Origin: JAGBWK01 sp964490275
GTDB lineage: Bacteria > Bacteroidota > Bacteroidia > Bacteroidales > Muribaculaceae
DNA length: 7,200 nt
Assembly: GCA_964490275.1 (NCBI GenBank)
Contig: CAZBBL010000106.1
Coordinates: 1-7,200 of the forward strand
Reading direction: 5' to 3'
Part shown: in pieces, positions 1 through 6,107 of the stretch
Position numbering within the stretch: position 1 is the stretch's first letter
Layout: each line of letters begins with the position of its first letter
Translations under genes and position numbers: made by a program
The notes under the pieces: model-generated
Told to the model about the DNA's origin: nothing
Seen by the model: only the letters and a program-made list of their open reading frames with translations
The model's database searches: none

Positions 1-146
1 AAGACATCATGGTTACAGCTGGTGGTGTAATCCCCGCTCAAGACTACGACTTCCTCTACAAAGCAGGCGTCGCTGCCATCTTTGGCCCCGGCACCCGTAT
101 CCCCGTATCAGCCATCAAGATGCTCGAAATTCTCGAACAAGAATAA
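1..146 (+). CDS. mutB: Methylmalonyl-CoA mutase, large (catalytic) subunit, C-terminal end only
   Basis: This is the 3' end of a gene that starts left of the window. The first full codon is at position 3, and 47 residues precede a TAA at 144-146. The peptide reads as the last part of a cobalamin-binding (B12, Rossmann-like) domain: a GGVIP turn, then DYDFLYKAGVAAIFGPGT, then a closing helix. The GGVIP..DYDFL..GV..IFGPGT pattern is typical of the C-terminus of the methylmalonyl-CoA mutase large subunit. That enzyme interconverts succinyl-CoA and (R)-methylmalonyl-CoA with adenosylcobalamin, in the cytosolic succinate-propionate pathway common in Bacteroidales. The catalytic TIM barrel is outside the window, so a related acyl-CoA mutase or a separate B12 subunit cannot be fully excluded. 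The gene is also called scpA. It ends just before a strong terminator. Confidence 0.87.
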   Translation, partial: DIMVTAGGVIPAQDYDFLYKAGVAAIFGPGTRIPVSAIKMLEILEQE

Positions 147-170
147 AATGGTATCCCTATGATAATCCCG

Positions 171-199
171 GAGGGAGCAACGGCCTACGTTGCTCCCTC
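171..199 (+). terminator. Rho-independent-type terminator after the mutase gene
   Basis: A 12-bp perfect stem (171-182 with 188-199) closes a 5-nt loop (183-187). The arms are GC-rich (GAGGGAGCAAC / GTTGCTCCCTC plus one inner G-C pair). The hairpin begins 25 nt after the mutase stop codon and is followed by the T-rich run TCTATTTTGTC. It should separate mutase transcription from glmS. Confidence 0.85.
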
Positions 200-243
200 T
201 CTATTTTGTCTCAATAAATTATACCTTATTCAAATAAATATAC

Positions 244-251
244 TAACTTTG
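244..251 (+). promoter_or_regulatory. Putative Bacteroidota sigma-ABfr -7 element for glmS
   Basis: TAACTTTG matches the Bacteroidota -7 consensus TAnnTTTG exactly. It lies between the mutase terminator and the glmS start, in an A/T-rich stretch. No clear TTTG -33 box sits 19-21 nt upstream, so the call rests on the -7 match and position. Transcription would begin near 257, giving a leader of about 80 nt before the ATG at 338. That leader shows only a weak 5-bp pairing (ATCGC near 262, GCGAT near 282) and no recognisable riboswitch. Confidence 0.55.
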
Positions 252-337
252 TCAACCAAACATCGCATCTCACATTATATCGCGATTGTTTATCACTGCT
301 ATAAAAATTACTAACATACTAACTGCTTGATTATTAT

Positions 338-2176
338 ATGTGTGGAATCGTAGGATATATCGGAAACGACGAGAGTTTCCCCGTTCTGATTAAAGGACTC
401 CATCGCTTGGAATATCGTGGCTACGACAGCGCCGGCGTTGCCATTATAGGCGCTGACGGACATCTTAATACTTATAAAACCAAAGGTAAAGTCGAAGACC
501 TTGAGCGTTTTTGCAAGGACAAAAACGTAGTTGGCTCAGTAGGTATAGCTCATACACGTTGGGCTACTCACGGCGAACCCAACGACACAAATGCCCACCC
601 CCACGTAAGCCAAGACGGCACTATAGCTCTGGTTCATAACGGCACAATCGAAAACTACAACGTACTGAAAAAAGCTCTCGAGCGCCACGGTTGCCAATTT
701 AAAAGTGAAACCGACACCGAAGTGCTCGTACAATTGATACAATATATCAAAACTTCTAATAAATGTACATTGTTGGCAGCCGTACGCGAAGCGCTTACAC
801 AGGTCATCGGAGCATATGCTATAGCAGTTATTGATGTTGATACTCCCGACACCGTCATCGCAGCTCGCAAAAGTTCGCCATTGGTAATCGGTATCGCCAA
901 AGATGCAACCTATATCGCATCTGATGCTACTCCAATCATCGACTACACCAACAAAGTAGTATACCTCAACGACGACGAAATTGCAATTATCAAGAAAGGG
1001 GAGGCCCTAAAAGTAATTACATCCGACAATGAGCCCTCAGACATCGACATCAAAACATTAAAAATGTCGGTATCTCAACTCGAAAAAGGTGGATTCCCTC
1101 ACTTCATGCTCAAAGAGATATTTGAGCAACCCAACACGCTCCAAGACTGTATCCGCGGACGCATCGTCAACGACCGTGTGCAGCTATCGGGCGTAATGGA
1201 CAATAAGGAGATTTTCATGAACGCTCGCCGCATAATCTTTGTAGCTTGTGGCACATCGTGGCACGCCGCATTGATTGGCAAACGCTTGATTCAAGAAATT
1301 GCCCGCATACCGGCCGAGGTCGAATATGCAAGCGAATTTCGCTACTCCAATCCGATAATCGACGACAAAGATATCGTCATCGCTATCTCTCAATCGGGCG
1401 AAACGGCCGACACATTGGCAGCCATAAAACTTGCCAAAGAACGCAAAGCATTTGTCTATGGCGTCTGCAACGTAGTTGGCTCATCGATAGCCCGCGCCAC
1501 CGATTCAGGTACATACATCCACGTAGGCCCTGAAATCGGTGTAGCTTCGACAAAAGCATTTACCGGCCAAGTGACTGTATTGGCAATGCTTGCATTAGCT
1601 ATCGGCCAAATGCGCAACACCGTCGAAGCTGCCACTGTAAAACAAGTATCCGCAGCCATAAAGAGCCTGCCCAAACTTATTAAAGAAACACTCGCCCTCA
1701 ACGACTATATCGAACGTCTGTCGAGCACATATACCTATGTCCACAACTTCCTATACCTCGGACGTGGCTACAACTACCCAAGCGCACTCGAAGGTGCACT
1801 CAAACTTAAAGAGATAAGCTATATCCATGCCGAAGGCTATCCGGCTGCCGAGATGAAGCATGGCCCAATAGCTCTGATTGACCACGAATTGCCAACCGTA
1901 GTGATTGCACCAAACGATGAAATGCACGAAAAAATCGTGTCAAACATCCAGCAGGTGAAAGCTCGTGGCGGCGCGGTAATCGCTATCGTAACCAAAAACG
2001 ACAAAGTGATTTCGCAAATAGCCGACCACCTGATTGAAATCCCTGCCGTTGCCGAATGCTTGTCACCAATCATCGTATCAATACCGCTTCAGCTTTTGGC
2101 TTATCACATTGCCATCAAGAAAGGATGCAACGTAGATATGCCACGCAATCTGGCAAAATCGGTAACAGTAGAATAA
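338..2176 (+). CDS. glmS: Glutamine--fructose-6-phosphate aminotransferase (isomerizing), GlmS
   Basis: GlmS makes glucosamine-6-phosphate and glutamate from fructose-6-phosphate and glutamine. This is the entry step to UDP-GlcNAc for peptidoglycan and LPS, and it takes place in the cytosol. The 612 residues match the usual length (about 609 in E. coli). The start is fixed by chemistry: MCGIVGYIG puts the N-terminal nucleophile at Cys2, exposed after Met removal. The glutaminase domain (about 1-240) shows HTRWATHGEP at 72-81, NG at 101-102 and ETDTE at 124-128. Two SIS sugar-isomerase domains follow. The first has CGTSWHA at 304-310 and SQSGETADT at 351-359. The second has GRGYNYPSALEGALKLKEISY at 475-495, including Glu492, equivalent to the catalytic Glu488 of E. 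coli. The C-terminus PRNLAKSVTVE carries the conserved lysine (Lys607) that contacts the sugar. No lesion is visible. The gene appears monocistronic, with terminators on both sides. Confidence 0.98.
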   Translation: MCGIVGYIGNDESFPVLIKGLHRLEYRGYDSAGVAIIGADGHLNTYKTKGKVEDLERFCKDKNVVGSVGIAHTRWATHGEPNDTNAHPHVSQDGTIALVHNGTIENYNVLKKALERHGCQFKSETDTEVLVQLIQYIKTSNKCTLLAAVREALTQVIGAYAIAVIDVDTPDTVIAARKSSPLVIGIAKDATYIASDATPIIDYTNKVVYLNDDEIAIIKKGEALKVITSDNEPSDIDIKTLKMSVSQLEKGGFPHFMLKEIFEQPNTLQDCIRGRIVNDRVQLSGVMDNKEIFMNARRIIFVACGTSWHAALIGKRLIQEIARIPAEVEYASEFRYSNPIIDDKDIVIAISQSGETADTLAAIKLAKERKAFVYGVCNVVGSSIARATDSGTYIHVGPEIGVASTKAFTGQVTVLAMLALAIGQMRNTVEAATVKQVSAAIKSLPKLIKETLALNDYIERLSSTYTYVHNFLYLGRGYNYPSALEGALKLKEISYIHAEGYPAAEMKHGPIALIDHELPTVVIAPNDEMHEKIVSNIQQVKARGGAVIAIVTKNDKVISQIADHLIEIPAVAECLSPIIVSIPLQLLAYHIAIKKGCNVDMPRNLAKSVTVE

Positions 2177-2192
2177 AACAAATTACATAATA

Positions 2193-2238
2193 CCAACAAA
2201 AGAGAGGAGCACCGTCGGGCGCTCCTCTCTTTTGTTGG
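2193..2238. terminator. Shared bidirectional terminator between convergent glmS and the amylase gene
   Basis: An 18-bp perfect inverted repeat (2193-2210 with 2221-2238) encloses a 10-nt loop. Each arm combines a GC-rich inner part (GAGGAGC) with an A- or T-rich outer part (CCAACAAAA / TTTTGTTGG). Transcription from either side therefore makes a strong hairpin whose own 3' arm is U-rich. It lies 16 nt past the glmS stop and 13 nt past the amylase stop on the other strand. With only 75 bp between the two stops, it is the only terminator candidate for both genes. Confidence 0.88.
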
Positions 2239-2251
2239 ATATAATCTAAGA

Positions 2252-3688
2252 CTATTTTTCGATAATGTATGTGCGCCAAGGAGCGGCGATACCGGTCAAG
2301 CGACCTTTGGCTACCTTAAACTCAATGCCGTAAACTTTGTCTTTGTATGTGCCATTGGGCAGACCTGTTGGCAGGTCGACATAATTGGCAAGGTGAGAGA
2401 AGTTGGCTATTGCAGCGCCTTTATTACCACGATTAACTAAAGCCACTTTGCCGTTTTCAGAGATTTGAATATCCTCTTTTTGTCCATTCATTTCTTGTCT
2501 GAAATGGTTGACGGCAGCTACTTCGGGATGGAAAAATTCGTCATTACCACGAGCACCGAGCACGTTATCACCATAATAGTTTTGGCGAGTAGAGTTCATC
2601 GGACGGCTGAAGAACAAAGGAACACCGTTTTGACGTGCAGTAAGGAATACCCAACCGGTGCGTATTTGCTCATCTGAAAGCGAAGCACTCTCGTTGCCAT
2701 TGCAATAAGTGTCGTGGCTTTCAACCCATGTAGTGAGATATTCGGGAGCGGCCTCGTGATACCACTTTGTCATATCTTTAGCGGTCAACGACTCTTTTTC
2801 AATTGCTTCGCGCAAAATATAGCCATAGCTCGAAGCGGTTTGGCCCATATAGTCGGCATATTCAGCTTCGGGGACGTTACGGTCTTGCAAAATTTCGCCA
2901 TAAACGAAAAGCTCATCATAGGGGATAGCCAATTTCACACCTTTCACAGCTTTGCGACCGGTAGCTACATCCCAGAAATCATTTTCTTTCACACCGGCAA
3001 GGCTATCAACAGGGTCGGAATGCACGCCGATATGCTTGGCGGTATCGTAACGAAATCCACGAACGCCCATTTTAATGAGTTCGTTGACAAACTGCATATA
3101 ATACTTTTGGAAATCGGGGTTCTCAGTGTTCACATCAGGAAGCGCTCCGGAGCCCCAAAGGGTGCATTGGTAACGGTCGTTGTAGTCGCGAACTGCGTTA
3201 AGGCCTTGTGAGTGATACATCTTTTGACGACCGCCTACGGCCTTGTAAAATTCGGGAGAAACAGCGTCGACATCAAAAGCCGTATGGTTGGGCAGCACGT
3301 CGACAATTACACGAATATCGTATTTGGCGGCAGAATCGAGCATCTGCTTCATTTGCTCCTTTGTGCCAACAATTTGATTGCCAATCTTCCAATCGGTAGG
3401 TTGGTAGTAATAATACCAATTACCTTCAGTGACATTGGGGTCAAAGATTTTCTTTGAACCTCCCTCTGGATTATAGCAGTGTTGAACCGGCGACGTCTGA
3501 ATCATTGTAAACCCGGCCTCAGCAATTTTCTGCATATTTTCAGCAATGGTAGGGAAATTCCAGCTCCATACGTGAAGAATAGCATCAGTGTTGGTGTAGT
3601 CGGGATTGTGAGTCATACGATCCTTAGCCAACGAAGGCATAGCGATGGCTGCAAGCGCCATTATGCCAAGTAATGAACGTTGTTTCAT
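2252..3688 (-). CDS. Secreted GH13 alpha-amylase-family glycoside hydrolase
   Basis: This 478-residue protein starts with a type I signal peptide (MKQR, hydrophobic LLGIMALAAIAM, likely cut after PSLA at about 21). No lipobox cysteine is seen, so it should be periplasmic or released rather than a surface lipoprotein. The GH13 (beta/alpha)8 barrel motifs are present in order: QTSPVQ at 64-69; region I DVLPNH at 130-135; region V LPDVN at 183-187; region II GFRYDTAKH at 211-219 with nucleophile Asp215; region III YGEIL with acid/base Glu265; region IV ESHD at 323-326 with Asp326. The full catalytic triad implies an active retaining enzyme on alpha-1,4-glucans such as starch or maltodextrin. A short beta-rich C-terminal domain (about 400-478, ending PWRTYIIEK) resembles amylase domain C. 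No added starch-binding module is evident. The GH13 subfamily and exact product cannot be read here. The gene is transcribed against glmS and divergently from dapF, with no susC/susD-like partner in the window. Confidence 0.93.
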   Translation of the reverse strand: MKQRSLLGIMALAAIAMPSLAKDRMTHNPDYTNTDAILHVWSWNFPTIAENMQKIAEAGFTMIQTSPVQHCYNPEGGSKKIFDPNVTEGNWYYYYQPTDWKIGNQIVGTKEQMKQMLDSAAKYDIRVIVDVLPNHTAFDVDAVSPEFYKAVGGRQKMYHSQGLNAVRDYNDRYQCTLWGSGALPDVNTENPDFQKYYMQFVNELIKMGVRGFRYDTAKHIGVHSDPVDSLAGVKENDFWDVATGRKAVKGVKLAIPYDELFVYGEILQDRNVPEAEYADYMGQTASSYGYILREAIEKESLTAKDMTKWYHEAAPEYLTTWVESHDTYCNGNESASLSDEQIRTGWVFLTARQNGVPLFFSRPMNSTRQNYYGDNVLGARGNDEFFHPEVAAVNHFRQEMNGQKEDIQISENGKVALVNRGNKGAAIANFSHLANYVDLPTGLPNGTYKDKVYGIEFKVAKGRLTGIAAPWRTYIIEK

Positions 3689-3747
3689 GTCAATAATGAT
3701 TTGTTTAGTATGATATTAGTTGATTAATTCATATTGGTGAGCAAGTA

Positions 3748-3755
3748 CAAAAGTA
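3748..3755 (-). promoter_or_regulatory. Putative -7 element for the amylase gene
   Basis: Read on the - strand, 3755 to 3748 is TACTTTTG, an exact TAnnTTTG match. The nearest TTTG that could act as a -33 box is at 3783-3780, leaving 24 nt between elements, longer than the usual 19-21. Predicted transcription starts near 3742, giving a leader of about 54 nt before the ATG at 3688. Confidence 0.55.
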
Positions 3756-3904
3756 GCAATAAAAAACGGATTGTAATATCAAACTACGACGATAATAGCA
3801 ACTTTTAAGCAAATCAGGCAAAAAACAGATGTTATTATAGGGTATTGCCAAATCAACGTTTTTCCAAAAAATTTAGATAAAAATGTTATTTTTTTCACAA
3901 AACA

Positions 3905-3935
3905 TTGCAGATTTATCGCAAATTGCTTATCTTTG
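3905..3935 (+). promoter_or_regulatory. Bacteroidota promoter for the dapF-dapL-glnN cluster
   Basis: A TTG at 3905-3907 and TATCTTTG at 3928-3935 are separated by 20 nt. This fits the Bacteroidota -33/-7 pattern (TTTG, about 19-21 nt, TAnnTTTG) well and is the best promoter in the window. The predicted start near 3942 leaves a leader of about 20 nt before the dapF ATG at 3962. The stretch between the two divergent promoters (about 3790-3900) is A/T-rich with homopolymer runs. I see no gene or RNA in it. Confidence 0.68.
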
Positions 3936-3961
3936 CAGCAATAAAACGACAAAATAGCTTT

Positions 3962-4813
3962 ATGAAAGAAATACATTTCACAAAGATGCACGGTTTGGGC
4001 AATGACTATATATACATTAGTTGTATGGAACACAGCATTGACAACCCCGAAGCGCTATCTATCGAAATGAGTCCTCGGCACACTGCTATCGGTTCAGACG
4101 GAATAATTTTGATACTACCGTCAGAGATAGCCGACTTCAAAATGAGAATATTTAACGCCGACGGCTCTGAAGCAAAAATGTGCGGCAACGGTAGCAGATG
4201 TGTCGGCAAATATGTTTACGACCATAAACTTACAGATAAAACTGATATAACGCTCGAGACCAACTCGGGCGTTAAGCGTTTAATTTTGAAGGTCAACAAA
4301 GACTCTGACACTGTCGAGCAGGTAACCGTAGACATGGGCGCACCATCGCTGCAATGCGACGAAATCCCCGTATCTTACGCCGGTCAACAAATGATAGAGG
4401 CCGACGTTAAGACCTCGATGGGCATACTCAAACTGACAGCCGTTTCAATGGGCAACCCTCACGGCGTAATATTCGTTGACGACATCGACAACCTGCCCTT
4501 GGAAAAAATAGGGCGCGAATTGGAAATTCACCCTATGTGGCCCGATAGAGCCAACATCGAGTTTGTCAAAAAAATCAGCGATAACGAAGTTGCCATGCGA
4601 GTATGGGAGCGCGGTAGCGGAGAGACAATGGCTTGTGGCACCGGAGCATGCGCAGTCGCTGTAGCCTCAATGACAACAAATCGCACAGGCGACAACGTCA
4701 CCGTCAACCTCCGTGGCGGAGCATTGCAAATTGCTCTCGACAAATCGACAGGCCACATAATGATGACCGGTCCCGCCGAGGAAGTCTTCACAGGTATATA
4801 TAAACGCAAATAA
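3962..4813 (+). CDS. dapF: Diaminopimelate epimerase, DapF
   Basis: DapF converts LL-diaminopimelate to meso-diaminopimelate in the cytosol, without a cofactor, using two cysteines as acid and base. Meso-DAP is the cross-linking residue of Gram-negative peptidoglycan and the precursor of lysine. From the ATG at 3962 the protein has 283 residues (E. coli 274). FTKMHGLGNDY at 6-16 is the standard DapF opening. GSDG is at 44-47. NADGSEAKMCGNGSRC at 65-80 holds catalytic Cys74. GNPH is at 164-167. ERGSGETMACGTGAC at 216-230 holds catalytic Cys225. The reading frame extends upstream to a TTG at 3905, but that would add 19 residues before the family's normal N-terminus, and the TTG is part of the predicted -33 box. 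It is first in an apparent operon, 28 nt ahead of dapL, the preceding step in the pathway. Confidence 0.97.
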   Translation: MKEIHFTKMHGLGNDYIYISCMEHSIDNPEALSIEMSPRHTAIGSDGIILILPSEIADFKMRIFNADGSEAKMCGNGSRCVGKYVYDHKLTDKTDITLETNSGVKRLILKVNKDSDTVEQVTVDMGAPSLQCDEIPVSYAGQQMIEADVKTSMGILKLTAVSMGNPHGVIFVDDIDNLPLEKIGRELEIHPMWPDRANIEFVKKISDNEVAMRVWERGSGETMACGTGACAVAVASMTTNRTGDNVTVNLRGGALQIALDKSTGHIMMTGPAEEVFTGIYKRK

Positions 4814-4841
4814 CTAAAACTACAAATATTAAAAACGCACA

Positions 4842-6074
4842 ATGTTTAAAGTAAACGACAACTTCTGCAAGCTTAGCCAAAGCTACTTATTTTCAGAGGT
4901 AGCTCGACGCATCAATGCTTATTTGGCAGAGCACCCCGAAACGGAAATTATCCGTATGGGCATCGGCGACGTCACTCGTCCGCTTTGCGACGCTGTTATT
5001 GAAGCAATGCAAAAAGCTGTAGAAGAGCAACGCGATAGCAAAACCTTTAGAGGATACGGTCCAGAACAAGGATACGCATTTCTGCGCGACAAAATAGCAC
5101 AATACGACTACCAACGTCGCGGCATCAACATCTCTGCCGACGAAATCTTCATATCAGATGGCGCCAAGAGCGACACCGGCAATTTTGGCGATATTCTTTC
5201 GCCAAACAACACCGTAGCGCTCAGCGACCCTGTTTATCCCGTCTATCTCGACACCAACGTCATGGCCGGCCGCGCAGGCAACAAAAGCGCTACCGGAGCA
5301 TGGGACAAAGTAGTGCTCTTACCTTGTAATTCAGAAAATGGCTTCATACCATCATTACCCGAAAGCCATGTCGACATGATATATCTTTGCTACCCCAACA
5401 ATCCTACCGGCACGACGCTCACACGTGCTCAGCTGAAAGTTTGGGTAGATTATGCTCGTGCAAATGGCTCTTTGATATTGTTTGACTCAGCCTATGAAGC
5501 CTTTATCACCGACGACGACGTGCCTCATAGCATTTACGAAATACCCGGAGCCGAAGAGGTTGCCGTAGAGTTTCGCAGCTTCTCAAAAACAGCCGGATTT
5601 ACAGGCGTCAGATGCGCCTATACGGTTGTCCCCAAAGCTTTGAAAGGGGAGAACAGCGACGGCAACAAAGTAGAGCTCAATCAGCTGTGGAACCGCCGTC
5701 AATGCACCAAATTCAACGGCGCCTCATACGTATCGCAACGCGCAGCCGAAGCCATCTACAGTGCTGAAGGTCGTCGCCAAGTAGAAGAGACGATTGCCTT
5801 CTATCTCGAAAATGCACGCCTACTGCGCGAAGGCTTATCGGCCTGTGGCTTGAAAGTATTTGGCGGAGTCAACGCTCCATACATTTGGGTAAAAACACCT
5901 GAAGGATACGATTCATGGCAATTTTTCGGCGTATTGCTCGACAAATGCCACATTGCTTGCACCCCGGGCGTCGGATTTGGCCTCGCCGGTGAAGGCTACA
6001 TTCGACTGACAGCCTTCTCTTCAAGAGAAAACACGCTCAAAGCAGTCGAAAAACTCAAAAACTTAAAATACTGA
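4842..6074 (+). CDS. dapL: LL-diaminopimelate aminotransferase, DapL
   Basis: DapL is a cytosolic PLP enzyme that makes LL-diaminopimelate directly from tetrahydrodipicolinate with glutamate as amino donor. It replaces the DapD-DapC-DapE acyl route. The 410 residues fit the family. The N-terminus (VNDNFCKLSQSYLFSEVARR) and IRMGIGDVTRPL at 37-48 are characteristic of DapL. SDGAKSDTGN at 105-114 is the cofactor-phosphate region. PNNPTG at 185-190 contains the PLP-contacting Asn187. Asp215 and Tyr218 lie in FDSAYEA. SFSKTAGFTGVR at 246-257 carries the Schiff-base Lys249. Arg388 in GYIRLT is the expected substrate-carboxylate arginine. The SKTAGFTGVR signature separates DapL from ordinary aspartate aminotransferases. 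The gene sits 28 nt after dapF and 33 nt before glnN with no terminator between, so co-transcription is likely. Its presence implies the one-step DAP pathway in this organism. Confidence 0.97.
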   Translation: MFKVNDNFCKLSQSYLFSEVARRINAYLAEHPETEIIRMGIGDVTRPLCDAVIEAMQKAVEEQRDSKTFRGYGPEQGYAFLRDKIAQYDYQRRGINISADEIFISDGAKSDTGNFGDILSPNNTVALSDPVYPVYLDTNVMAGRAGNKSATGAWDKVVLLPCNSENGFIPSLPESHVDMIYLCYPNNPTGTTLTRAQLKVWVDYARANGSLILFDSAYEAFITDDDVPHSIYEIPGAEEVAVEFRSFSKTAGFTGVRCAYTVVPKALKGENSDGNKVELNQLWNRRQCTKFNGASYVSQRAAEAIYSAEGRRQVEETIAFYLENARLLREGLSACGLKVFGGVNAPYIWVKTPEGYDSWQFFGVLLDKCHIACTPGVGFGLAGEGYIRLTAFSSRENTLKAVEKLKNLKY

Positions 6075-6107
6075 TTTCATTTTTCACCAATTACATAAAT
6101 TATTGTT

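Noticed and set aside
200..337. glmS ribozyme or riboswitch upstream of glmS
   Set aside because: The glmS ribozyme is known mainly from Firmicutes and needs a conserved, multi-helix core of well over 100 nt. The predicted leader is about 80 nt, A/T-rich and has only a weak 5-bp pairing.
2714..3211. 165-codon open frame on the + strand
   Set aside because: It lies wholly antisense to the amylase gene, and its translation shows no domain or low-complexity signal. The amylase frame carries all GH13 motifs, so this is a shadow frame.
3699..3745. Imperfect palindrome in the amylase leader (ATGATATTA facing TTAATTCAT)
   Set aside because: The two halves differ at several positions, and the sequence is A/T-rich enough for this to arise by chance. 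It is not supportable as an operator.
3779..4033. 84-codon open frame on the - strand in the divergent intergenic region
   Set aside because: It overlaps the dapF start and promoter antisense. Its hydrophobic, Phe/Ile/Val-rich translation is what A/T-rich non-coding DNA gives by chance, and no promoter or family match is seen.
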